A program made the position numbers and the translations under genes. Of a DNA stretch of 64,000 nucleotides, positions 33,055-43,889 are shown in pieces. Source of the stretch: Pseudocercospora fijiensis CIRAD86 (taxonomy: Eukaryota > Ascomycota > Dothideomycetes > Mycosphaerellales > Mycosphaerellaceae). The notes below the pieces were generated by a model. That model had not been told where the DNA came from. It was given only the letters and a program-made list of their open reading frames with translations, and did not search any database. Position 1 is the stretch's first letter. Each line of letters starts with the position of its first letter. Where the stretch lies: positions 10,515,764 through 10,579,763 of the forward strand of contig NW_006921532.1 of the NCBI RefSeq assembly GCF_000340215.1, written 5' to 3'.

Positions 33055-36000
33055 TTATTTAGTCTCGGGATCTAGCTATAATTCTAGGCGGTCTTCGTCG
33101 CTAGACTAGTTAGGTTCCTCGGAGTTAGAGTTAGATAGCTAGAAGTCTAGTTCACTATTAGAATCGGAATTAATATCGGAAACGCTCTATATATAGTTAA
33201 TCCGTATATAACCCTCCCTCTGTTCTTAAGTTATTCCTAATAGCTTACTAAGACGAACCTAGGGATAGGCATAGTTCTTAGGTAGAACAGGATCTATAAT
33301 AGCGGCAGAATCCTCTTCCCGATAGGTATCTAAGGACGGTAGAGGGTCTATAGAGGCACTAACTTCCTCCTCGGTCGGCGGAGAGCGGGTAGGTTCGCGT
33401 AACTTAACGATCTTCTTTAGATTAGCCCGAGGGTAAGAGTGCTTTAAGGTAGCACTATCTAGCTCCTAAAGAAGGTATACGGAACCCGAGTAAAGGACCT
33501 CCTTTACTCTATAAGGACCCTTCTACTTAAAGGCTAGCTTATAGGAGTAACTATACTCTAGTTCGGACCGGTATAGAAGGACTATATCGCTAACCTTTAG
33601 AGGCTCCTAGTTAATAGCATTATAGTCGTCGAAATACTGCTTAGCCTCCTTACGAAGGCGACGTTGTCGAGCAAGTCCCTCCTAAGAAGTAGTAGTTATA
33701 TCCTTAAGAGCCTTAGCGCGTAGGGTAAGGAGATCTGCTCTAGTACGAACAGACCCCTAGTCGTAAACGCTATGCGTACGGTAGGACAACTTAATCGGAA
33801 GAACGGCGTCCCTTCTAATTATAAGCTCCGCTAGCGTAAGTCTAGTCGTGTCGATAATAGTAGTTCGATCCGCCTAGAGAAGGGCTAGAACGCGGGTAGA
33901 GATAGGAACGGATCTGTCGCTACTATTAGTTATCTTAGATAGGGCATTAATTAACGACCGATAGCCGCGCTTAATAATAGCATTCGACTAGGGATAGTAC
34001 AGGGAGATACGAACGTTCTTAGCCCCGTACGAAACAAGTAGCGCTTAAACCTCCTTAGCTATATTGTTCGTAGCGTTATCTAAGATAACCTCGTAAGGTG
34101 TTCCCTAGCGGCAAAACAGATCCTTAAACAGGAAGGTAGCTATATTACGGGCATTAATAGTACCGCAACCCTTATAGAAATAATAGGCCTCCGGCTATCG
34201 AGAAAGACCCTCTCGAATAATATATAGGCTATTATTGCGGCTAAGATAGACCCTATCGCTATACTACCGCTCCCTAACTAACTAGGTAGTAGGGATACGT
34301 AGCTCTCCTAGACGCCGGTAGCTGTTCCTAAAGTTGCACTTAGGATAGCTCTTATAGTAGCGGGAGACATTAGCTTATACGCCGTCCTACTAGTAGCGTC
34401 GACGAAGGACATCGAAGGTGCCCTCCGCCGCCCGGTAGCTAAGCTTATCGTAAACGGAGCGAAGGATTTCTTATCGGGCTGCTAGATCGTTAATAATACG
34501 CTAGAGCGGTACATTAATTATAGCCTATCGCTAAAGGATGCGATCTTTAACAAGGAACCTCCGAGAATAGCGAATAATACGACGGTATTAACTCCTTAAT
34601 AGACTAGGAGCTCTCTTCGTATAGGTAAGGAAGTAGGCGATATTATAGGAGTCGTCGGAGTAGACCCTATTAAGGATATTATCCCTACCTAGTTCGCCCG
34701 CCTTAGCATCGTCCTAGTCCTCGCCGTTAGTAGTAGGGTCGTCGTTAGGCTAGTTACTAGGTTAGTCGTCGGCAGTAGACCTAGTAATTACCGGCATAGC
34801 GTTAATATAGAAGGTAGTAAAGAAGGTGCGGTTAATAACCGCGTCGACATCCTCTTCTTCTATTATCTCGGCGATGTCTTCCTCTATAGTAGGCCTTCTA
34901 GAAAGGCTATCCGGTCTAGTATACTTCTTACTAGGAACATAGAAGACGTCGAAATTAAACAAATAGATCTAGGCAACCTACCGAGCTATCGTAGAGTTAG
35001 GTAGGTCGGAGGCTATACGGTTAAGTTAATAGACTAGCGTCTAAGCGTCGACTTCTAGGCGAAAGAACACTCTAAAGAGCTAAGGTCGGAACTTCTTAAG
35101 AGCCTTATAGACACTAAGGCACTCTCGCTTACTAGTATCGTATCGGGCCTCGATAGGTTTCTATAGACCGGACTCGTACCGGATAGGGTAACGTAAGGAG
35201 GGCTCCTTATAATTATACTGCATTAGTATCTCGCCGTAGCCTTCCCCGCTCGAGTCGACAGCAACAATTAGTAGACCTGCGCCTTCCGAGTAGTTAATAG
35301 AGGTAAGCGTAGGCGCGCTAACAAGTGCCTTAGTAACCTTGTCCTTAGCGGCTTAGTAAACGGAGGTCTATTTAAATTCTATATCCTTCTTAAGCAAGGC
35401 GTATAGAGGCTTGCATACTAGCGCAAAGTTTTCGACCTAGATGCGGAAGTAGGAGACTACTCTAAGCTAGATCCGGACATCTTTCTAATAGGTAGGGTCG
35501 GGCTAGGACACAATCTTTAGGACCCGTACGTTATTAGGATAGCGGCCGTTCTTATTAGTTACAAACCCGACAATGTTCATTCGTTTGTATAGGAGCTAAA
35601 GCTTCTCCCTATATACCGTTAGGTTGGCTCGCTCTAGGTCGTAGAGGACACTATCGAGGTTCTAAATGTGTTCGAGAAAGAACCTACGGATACTAGGCTC
35701 TACTAGTACTTCTTTATTGTCGTACCTAGTTTTAGGGCCCTTAATACCGATGTCGTCGAGGAAAGGCATCGCTATATAGGAGATATAGGCCGCGAGGACT
35801 TAGTTTATAATACGAACGAACTAGGCTACGGAGTTAGTTGCCCCTTATAGAAGGGTAGTTTGTCTATATAGCCTAAGAGGTATCTCGAAACTAGTAAGGT
35901 CGCGGCTATTAGGATAGAGAGGGATCTAGTCGTAGCCCGAGAAAACATTAACTAGTAAGGCTATAATATAGTTAGCAAAAGCTTCCGAGAACCTATTAGT

Positions 36001-36798
36001 CTCCGGAGGGAGGTTAGTATCTCTAATCGTAACTGCGTTAAACTTTTGTATAGCGTTAATTAGACGGTACTTCTTTAGTTCCCTAGGAGCTGTCTTCTTC
36101 TAAACTAGGAAGTATAAGTTACGATACGAGGCATAGGAAGGCTTTAAGGTGCTAGCCTTTACACGCTGCCGTATTATATCCTTAACTATACCTCTTAGGC
36201 TTAGGTTTAGCTTAAACCCTAGGTAAGCCTAAGGCTTATACTCGATCGTTCGGATCCTCTATAGAAGGGCAACCTCCGGGTTAATCCTGCCTAGATGCGT
36301 GAAGTTATATACTAATACGGCTTCGCGGTTGTATAGAAGCTCGTATAGCAAATCTAGTTCAAGATCCGAAAGCTCGATGCTAGGTTTGATATTCGCTAGT
36401 CTCTCCGGCGTTAGCCTCGATCCCCTAGGAATAGCGGAGAACTTTTTAGTAATATACCTCTAGTCGTATAGACTATCCCTAGGTATTAATATCGCTTCGC
36501 GGTTAAGGTACTTTTGTCGCTAGTCAGGATTTCCGCTAGGATTAGACCTATCGGTTATATATACGCTGCCCTTTACGGGCTTAATCTTGTTAGCTACCCT
36601 CTTGTATAGGGTATATACGCTAACCGCTCGTAATACCCGAGCCCTCTCTCTTTAACGTTAGGCCCGGAGATTAGCGTAACAGAACAGCGCGTAAACTTTA
36701 TTAGAAGTCTCCTTAAGTCGGTAGGTATATAGCTAGTAATCCTAATTTATAATTCCGGCGAAAACGTTAGATTCCTAATAATACCCCCGGGGTAGCAT
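33055..36798 (-). pseudogene. pol: Pol of the 12.3-kb element (RT, RNase H, integrase)
   Basis: ATG at 36798, inside the TAATG that ends gag-protease, to TAA at 33057-33055: 1248 codons in one phase. It starts MLPRGYY. RT follows (NAVTIRDTNLPPETN; catalytic box FLDDIGIKGP, intact). RNase H ends in FYVPSKKYTRPDSLSRRP (34962-34762). Integrase shows ILDNATNN and LYYPQSNAIIKRGYRSL, where K replaces the catalytic Glu by a RIP-type G to A. No chromodomain is evident; the end is acidic and Ser/Asn-rich. Many TAG stops inactivate it. Confidence 0.9.
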
Positions 36799-36801
36799 TA
36801 G
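36778..36801. promoter_or_regulatory. Gag/pol UAAUG stop-start inside a palindrome
   Basis: On the element strand the protease frame ends ...IRAPS then TAATGCTACCCC-GGGGGTATTATTAG. TAA closes gag-protease and the overlapping ATG opens pol; the pol frame is confirmed by its multiple-of-three length and by the RNase H open block. The palindrome can fold as an RNA stem beginning at the stop codon, as in known termination-reinitiation signals. Confidence 0.8.
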
Positions 36802-39800
36802 CTCGGCGCTCTAATTAGTTAGTTCGGACTCGGGCTCGGGTAGATCCGCTTCCGGCGGCGATGCCTGCGATAGTATTATTACCGAGATTCGTGCACTAGG
36901 TAGTCGTTATACTATTATGCTCGCTATCGCTTCGAGCATTCGTCTTCTTAGTGTAGAGCCTAGGAACTAGCCTTATCGTACGGAGCGGCGTACCTCTAGA
37001 TATAACCTATTTAAGCTATATTAACTTATAGCGCAGATTGCCGGTCTTATAACCGCGCTATAGCGTTTCCCGAAGAGCGCTTAGAAGCAGTAAGGATATC
37101 CTCGTAGGACTTGCAGCTAGTGTTTCCGATATAACTAGTAAATACGACTCGGTTGCCTTTCTAGTTAGCGATAGTTCCTTCCTAGGAGCTATCGTCGCAG
37201 TTGCGCTAGATACCCCGGGTTATACGAGACTATAGACGACCTAGAATAATTGGCGTATTCGGGTTAGCGGCAATCTAGAAGGTAAAGGAAAAGCATATAC
37301 CGAAAGCGTCTACTATAACATTATAGTAGGCACCTACTAGCGTAACCTCCCTATTTACTCCCTATATGCTAAGGGAAATATCTCTATTTATTAGCAGTCG
37401 GAGCTGTTTAGCCTAGCGCTTACTTATAATAAGTAACTCTAAACTATTATCAAGTATTGCTAGCAACTACTAACTATAGCTTCCGATAGTAACTTAAATA
37501 TAGATAGCGGGAACGACGGCAAAGGAACGGGTAACTACGGAAAGGTCTACATTATTAGGGATAGAGTAAAGTTCCTTAGGTCGAGGAGGTCCTACTCGAC
37601 CGATTTATTAGCTAGTAAATCGGACAGCCTTAATAGAAACTAAAACCGAAGCAGAGTCGGTATTATTATTATCCCCTCGGCCTATCTCCTTAATCCCTTC
37701 TTCGTTAGTATTATCGATAGTCTCCTAGCTCTCGTAGGTTACTAATTCGCCTTCTGCTAACTCCTAGGCCCCTAAAAATTCAGGAAGGAACTATAGGGAA
37801 GAGACGTCGATATAGTCCTCTCGCCCCTATTTGCGTCGGAGGGCTACAAGGTCTTTTATAAAGGTTGCATCGTTAGGAATCCGGCTCTAGAACAGGTTAG
37901 TAGGCAAACCGTATACTAGAAGCTCCCCTATAGACACGTTAGACTTGAGGTCTAGGAACTATAAAGCCTAGAAGAGAGCATTTGCCTTTATATCGTAAGA
38001 GTTAGTAGGCCCGGCACTATACTTCTTTATATACCTATTAAAGCGAAAGCTCTTTAGGTCGGCTAACTTTCGTTTGTAGGCCGGCGGGTTAGCTAGGCCT
38101 AGGGTACTACTAAGGTCGGTAGTAGTATCCTCTATATCGATATCCGGAGTCTCTAGGACCTCCGGAGAGGCTATACTAGCTCGGGTTGCACGGTCTTTAG
38201 CTATCTAGAGTGTCTTAGTCTTAGCGACTAATTCTCGCTGTTTCTTAGCCTTATTAGCTGCCTGCTTCTTAAGTATCCTAGTAGGGGCTGCCGTACTAGG
38301 GCGGGTAGGGTTCTACGGGCTCTTACCCTTGCCCTAGGACGACTAGGTTTAGGACCTTGTAGTAGCGTAGACATCTATACTGTTCTTAGTAACCGCGTAA
38401 ACATTAGTAACTGCGTCCGGGTCCTAAGATACAAAGTTGACTTTAATAGGCTTAGTAGTACTATTACTGCTCCGCTCCTTAACCTGTTTTGCCCTAACCT
38501 TCTAAGTTTCTCGTTTAGCAATAGCAGCGAGGGTACTATTCCTAGTATCCTTAAACTCGATCTTGCTACTATACTTCTTCTCTAGAAGACTCCTAAGTTG
38601 AGGCAGCTTCGGAGCTCTACGATCCTACTCGAAGTTAATCTTATCGCCGGTATCGGTATAGTAGAACCGACTATTTACTTATATAACGAGCTTCCTCTTA
38701 AGAAGCTCCTTCTAGATAGGGTAGTCTAATTAAACATGTTTGAAACCGCCGTATATCTAGCACTTGCTATCTAAGTTAGAATAGATCTTTCGTATAGCGT
38801 AGACGTTAACTAAAGGGGCCTTAGGGTAGTTAGGATCGGAGACCTAGTAGACTAGTAGCACATCCTTTAGTGTGCTAGCGTTAAGGACCTCCCTAACTCG
38901 CTATAGTGCTTTCGTATTAAGGTTGAGCTAGGCTAGGGATTTAGCTAAGTCCGCAACGTCCTAAGAATGCTTAGTAACGGTAGGAGTTACGGTACTAGGA
39001 CTACTTTGCGATTTAGGAAGAAACTTAGGCCCTCTAGTTCCCGAGGCATCGTTCCTTACCTAGGCTAGGTTATTCCGGTCCTCGCCGTAAATGAACTTCT
39101 TTGCGTTAGCGGAGCTATTAATATCGTCCTTAATAGCCTCTAGGACCTCTTTATACTTCCTAAAGGTCTCGGGATTGGCTTCGCTAAGCTTATAGCGACG
39201 GAAGATACGCTTAGCCGTAGACTACGGCACCCTTAAGGAGTAGTCTCGTTCTCTAAGAATTCTCGAGGTCCTACTAGTCGATGCCGTCCGCTAACTTAAT
39301 AAACTCGCGGACGTACTCCTTTAGGTCGTTATCTTCGGTGCGCCTCTCTATATAGAGGTTCTTAAGCTACGTACGACTGCCTTTAATACGACGGCTATCG
39401 CGATCCCGATACTCCCTTATAAAGGCCTATTTGAAGACCTCCTAGTCGGTATTAGACTTGTCGTCCTTTTCTAGGTAGCTAACTAGGGTTCTAAGGGTTC
39501 GGTAAAGCTTAGTAATAGTAGTCCTCGTAAGGGACCGGACCTTGTACTAGTCCGACTCCTCTTCGAGTCCGTACTCGGCTAAGTTGTCCTTAAAGCGTTC
39601 TACGTGCGCCGTAGCGTTCTACCCTTCGAACAAAGGGTTCCTACTGCTTCCTAGCTCTAGCGGGCGACGCCTATTCTAACGGAGAAGGTTAGTTTGCCCT
39701 TAAATTATCTTTATAACGACATTATAGAGGGCCTCGGGCGTAGAAGGCTCGATAGCCCCTAGGTCGACGGCGCTTATAATAACTAGTCGTCGCCTGATTT

Positions 39801-39879
39801 CTTCGTTAATAGGGTCCGGTAGGTTATTAGATTCCGAAGATTCCGCTAATTCGTAATACTCGCTTTTGCTAGAGCTTAT
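36798..39879 (-). pseudogene. gag: Gag and protease of the 12.3-kb element
   Basis: The gag part near 39800-38900 reads RRRPLELGSSRNPLFEG, AHVERFKDNLAEYGL and EYVREFIKLADGID, a retrotransposon capsid-type sequence. Upstream an ATA at 39879 (ATG before RIP) gives MSSSKSEYYELAESS. The 3' part (about 37400-36800) includes PNTPIILGR, fitting a retropepsin flap and C-terminus, and ends at TAA 36800-36798. The two parts lie in different phases, so a frameshift signal, intron or indel lies between; I did not locate it. Confidence 0.75.
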
Positions 39880-39993
39880 TCGATTGTTATAAAGTAGTTG
39901 AAATAAAATACTATAGGAAAGTGTTTTTAGTATATATTATAGGTTTGGTTTGTTTCGATATTACTATGCGAGAAAATAGTGTGCTAGGCTGTT

Positions 39994-40028
39994 TTCTTCT
40001 AATGTTACCCCTAGGGTAGCATTAGAGT
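39994..40028. promoter_or_regulatory. Palindrome in the 5' leader of the 12.3-kb element
   Basis: CTAATGTTACCC-CTA-GGGTAGCATTAG, the leader version of the boundary palindrome, about 130 bp upstream of the gag start. It also contains an ATG on the element strand. Confidence 0.75.
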
Positions 40029-40032
40029 TTAG

Positions 40033-40064
40033 CCTCCTAGGGGTCGCCTAGACACCCCTAGGAG
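40033..40064 (-). promoter_or_regulatory. Second hairpin in the 5' leader
   Basis: CTCCTAGGGGT and ACCCCTAGGAG form a perfect 11-bp stem around a 9-nt loop (CGCCTAGAC), next to the leader palindrome. It could act in packaging, dimerisation or translation control. Confidence 0.65.
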
Positions 40065-40697
40065 CTTTAATTTAGTAAATTTAGACAAAAGCCGCTCGGA
40101 GGAAGGAACTGCAATCTCTATTTATACCTAGATCCTAGAAACTAGCTACTTTACTAACTATTATTATCTCCTTTAGCTAGGCGGGGGGCGGGGACCTTCT
40201 TTTTCTAGTAGAAGGCTAAGTACTGTCCGAACGAGGTAGCGAATCCCGAAGTAATCTACCCGGTCGATAGGGGAACTATCTAGGTATCCGACCTATAATC
40301 TAGAAATTGCTATCGTATAGATAGTCTTAGCAAACTAAGTAAGGCCGATAGGTAATTAGTCTATCTCCTCCTTAGGCGGGCGGTAGCTTATCTCGAGCAA
40401 GCGGTGCTAAATAGGTCTTCGACCTAGAGCCGAGTCCTTAGAAGCTAGCTATAGTTATAGACTAGGCCCTAAGCTGTAATAGTCCTAAGGGTTTGCAGCT
40501 TTTCGGGGTTAAAGCGATGCCCTCGTTAAGAGGTTCCTCTGCTTGTCGTAATAGCCCCTTAAGATACTTCTATATCGTCTATATCGTAGGCTCTTATCGT
40601 GCCCTCGCTTCGGTTATAGCTATTCGTACCTAGAGACCACCTTTAATATACCCGAACCTGTTAGATATAAAGAGATGGCCCTACCTTCGGCTCTAAT
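40065..40697 (-). other. 5' leader of the 12.3-kb element
   Basis: No coding frame followed. The bases next to the LTR, on the element strand ATTAGAGCCGAAGG, are the expected primer-site position. GGCTCTAGT inside the LTR pairs with eight of nine of them, so self-priming is possible but uncertain. Confidence 0.5.
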
Positions 40698-40975
40698 AAA
40701 GGACGGAAACTAATACTACTACTACTACTTATAGCAATAGTACAGGCTACCGAGGGTAATATAACCTATAGCAATATAGGCAGCTATGTTTAGCAAGATA
40801 GGATAACGAGACTATCGCTTAGGCTAATAACTAGAGCCCTACAATATAGGCATTATAGAAGTGTAATATAAACAATGTGCTATACGAGGTTGATAATCTA
40901 TCTATAATATAGAAGGAGGCCTCTTATATAGGCTCAAAACTGGCCTATAGGTGTAGGGCCGGTTACTAGCTAATA
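40698..40975 (-). repeat. 5' LTR of the 12.3-kb element
   Basis: 278 bp, co-linear with 28711-28988 without indels. The duplicated CTAGT follows at 40976-40980. Confidence 0.9.
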
Positions 40976-40980
40976 CTAGT

Positions 40981-42930
40981 AAGGACATAGCGAAGCTTAT
41001 CTATACGGTAATAGATAGGGTTAGCGTAACAACGAAACTAATCTCGATTACTGCGGACAACGCTAGTAATAATCGAACATTATATAAGGCGTTATATGTA
41101 CAATTCACTCGTATATGTCTTTAAAATCACTAATTGTATCGATAGGGTCGAGTGCGTAGAGGAGATTATAAGGTCTACAATCTAGCTTAATCTTCCGAAT
41201 ATTAAGCTCGCTACGATTCCGGATACGTACGACAATACGCACGATAATAACGATAAAGAGGAGCCTATTAATAGCCCTAGCCCTATTGAATCGGAGCCGA
41301 CGTCGTTGCTAGTTGCATCCCTATAGAAGTTTCCCTACCTCGCTTATATAGTTTAAATCGCGATCCGAGCCCTCTTTAAGACGCTTAAAATTGCATTATT
41401 AAACGACGACTAATAGAAGATCCTAGATAAGGATAAAGCAAAGTCGAAAGTCGAGAAACTTATTATAGTAATAAGACGGGATAAGGTAGAGAGCCTCGCT
41501 CTCGTTTTGTATAAGGTATAACTTTTGTCCGTAGCCGGTACCTATAGCCGGTAACCTAGTATAGTTCTAACTCTTTTTCTCTAGCTTCGTCGTCTAGCAA
41601 TATATACGAACTCGAGCTTATAGAGATATAACCGATTCGAGGCTATTTAAAAGAACCTAATCGAGCGCCCTAAAACCGATGCCTAGAATATCGCATAGAA
41701 TAAGCGATAGCAAAAGCGGCCTCCTTAGCGCCTACTCCGTTTTACCTAAGACGTTAAGACCCGGTTCGATTCGACTTTCTATATAGTTACGAGGGGATAT
41801 ACTTTACGTACCGCTCTCGAGATCTATTAGAGTTCCGAGGGTATTAAGTAGCTCGGCCTTACCGCCGCCGAATAGCGCTAAGTAGAGTATCTCGTCGATA
41901 TTAGTAAGCATTACGCGAAGGTTACTGCTACGATTAGAAGAACCCGAGGACCGACGATCTACCTTGTCTTTACGTACTATAACTAGCTCTTTAACGAGCT
42001 CGAGGAAACCGTAGCTAAGCTAGCTAAGAAGAGCGTTCCCTAGAAAGTAGCTATAACGAAAGCTATAGACACCTCCTATACTAAGTTGTATAAATATTAT
42101 AGTGCTACCTTTAACTCGTTCGGGGATATCTATAGCGTTGCGTACTTGCTTAACCCGGTAGAAAAGGATATATACTAGCAGAGGCCGGAATAGAAGGCGG
42201 ACGAGGTATAGCCGAAGCATTACTAGACTATTCTAGAAAAGATATTCTACGAGCGTCGGAAAGAAACTAGTCTAAATGCAGCTCCTATAAAGAAAAAGAA
42301 GGTTTAGAAGGCTCCGACATTATACCTGTTTCGTAGGTAGGAAGTAGAGGTAGAAGAGGAAGCAACTACTAAAGTAAATAAAGAAGAGTTCGATCTCTAT
42401 CGGCGCGCGAGTAAGTATAAACCCGTAGGCTCGGAAAGAGGGCTAATAATCTCTAGATCTTACCGGTCTTCTAGACGAATTCGGAGACGATATTCTCGCT
42501 ATATAGCAGCGGTTAGAGCCTAAGTTTCTAACGATAGCGTCGGTCGCTCGGGACGTCCTCGCTATCCCGAGCGTAGATATAGGCTATAAGAGGTCTTTTA
42601 GTATCGCTCGTTACTAGGGCCGCTTTAATCGAATATACTCGCCTACTACCTTCGAATCTATTATAGTATTCCGATACTATCTCCTCTACTAGAATCGCTA
42701 AGGTAGGTTACTAAAGATTATACTAAAGGAGTTAATCGAGGAATTAGAAAACCTTAAGATCGAAGAAACCTAGGAGCGCGAAGAGAATGCGAAATTTAGT
42801 CTAAGCGAAACCCTAATTAGCGATAACGAAGAGGAGGAGGGCGGAGGTAGAAGGCGATACCGGGTCGAGAAGCGGAAACGTATATAGGCTTAGAGCAGCT
42901 TTAAGGAGACGAAGCGTTTACGTATAAGGT
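40981..42930 (+). pseudogene. hAT transposase, C-proximal part with dimerisation domain
   Basis: Continues directly from 28710: KDIAKLIYTVIDRVS, LISITADNASNNRTL (second acidic region). After a degraded stretch follow DVKTRFDSTF, LTAAE.....EYLVDISKHY, GPTIYLVFTYYN.LFNELE, KYYSATFNSFGDIYSVAYLL and finally FPTIASVARDVLAIPSVD with SFSIARY. This last block is the hAT C-terminal dimerisation pattern. Stops are almost all TAG at Gln or Trp positions. Assignment to hAT is secure; the subfamily is not resolved. Confidence 0.88.
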
Positions 42931-43243
42931 AATATAGCCGGCGTATATAGCCGGTATATATCCGAAATGTGTTTCGAATTCCTAGGACCTAAACAGACTA
43001 GTTACTATAGCAACCGACCCCGCTTACCTACAGACTATTTCTAATTCTCTGTTCGCTCTTCCTCTCCTTCTTCCCTTTCCCTATATTCTTAAAGACAAAT
43101 ATGCCTTAAGGATTCGGCTCTTCGGGCCTTCCTAAGCCGGCTACCTCCCCTTCCTTAAGCTACTATCCTTTATTCGAATCTAACGATAACCTAATAAGGC
43201 GGTTTAATAGAAGACTATTTGTTCTAGAAGGTAAGAAGCATTA

Positions 43244-43885
43244 ATGTCTCCTTACGATTATATACTTATTAATTTTCTAGGTCCTACCGATATACCCTCG
43301 TCGCCTAAACGCGCAGATAAAAATCTTTAGAGGCTAAAGGGCAAGGGTAAAGCAAGCTAAGTATAGGGAGACCGTAGCGAGAACGAGATATCGGAAGAGC
43401 AAGGCTCTCCGTAGTATATACGAAGGAAGGGGGTTCCTCGGAAAATAGTACCGAAAAATAAGAAGGCTATAGGTAGATAGGAGAAGGCTAAAAAGAGTAG
43501 GCGGACGAAGACTATCGCGAAGAAAAGTTATCTTTCTATTAAAAGAAAGGGAATAAGGTAGGACTCGACGATAAAGAAGCGGCGCTTTAAACTAGGTACT
43601 ATTGCCCTTCGCTAGATCCGGCTTTTCTAAAACAAAAGAGGGACCGAGCTTTTAATCCCTAAGACTCCCTTCTAGCGACTCGTCCGAGAAATTACATTAG
43701 ATTTTCGGTCTAGTATGCGATTTACGGCTAAGGCGATTAGTACTCTTTAGGAAGCTACGGAGGCATTTCTCGTAACCGAGCTTAAGCTTTTAAACCTCCT
43801 TACTATCTATACGAAGCGGGTTACTCTTCAAAATAAAGATATGCAGCTTCTAGCTAAAATTCGGCGTCGGTTTACAGCGGATTAG
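43244..43885 (+). pseudogene. Histone H3-like gene 1, copy C (best preserved)
   Basis: ATG at 43244 is in phase with the H3 fold; about 214 codons. Residues 1-108 are a Lys/Arg/Ser-rich extension much longer than the tail of canonical H3. The fold then reads KKRRFK.GTIALR, TELLIPKTPF*RLVREI, RFTAKAISTL*EATEAFLV, IYTKRVTLQNKDMQLLAKIR. Spacing equals canonical H3 through the loop 1 and alpha-2/alpha-3 regions. The divergent tail, NLL in loop 2 and an end in RRRF rather than RGER suggest a variant, perhaps CENP-A-related, but loop 1 is not lengthened. RIP stops inactivate it. Confidence 0.82.
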
Positions 43886-43889
43886 TTAG

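Larger units (their letters stand above)
28711..40975 (-). mobile_element. 12.3-kb Ty3/gypsy element with an extra third ORF
   Basis: Two 278-bp direct LTRs (28711-28988 and 40698-40975) flanked by CTAGT (28706-28710 and 40976-40980). Read on the minus strand: 5' LTR, 0.8-kb leader, gag, protease, pol, a roughly 1.1-kb spacer, a 931-codon ORF3, a 44-codon ORF4 reaching into the 3' LTR. It is much longer than the 7.1-kb chromoviruses nearby. LTRs are still very similar; differences are largely RIP-type. It disrupts the hAT transposase. Confidence 0.93.

Noticed and set aside
40065..40697. Primer site of the 12.3-kb element as clear self-priming
   Set aside because: Only about eight of nine bases match the LTR, with one difference not explained by RIP; kept as a possibility only.
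42020..42220. Minus-strand open frame of 66 codons
   Set aside because: Antisense of the hAT transposase block KYYSATFNSFGDIYS.
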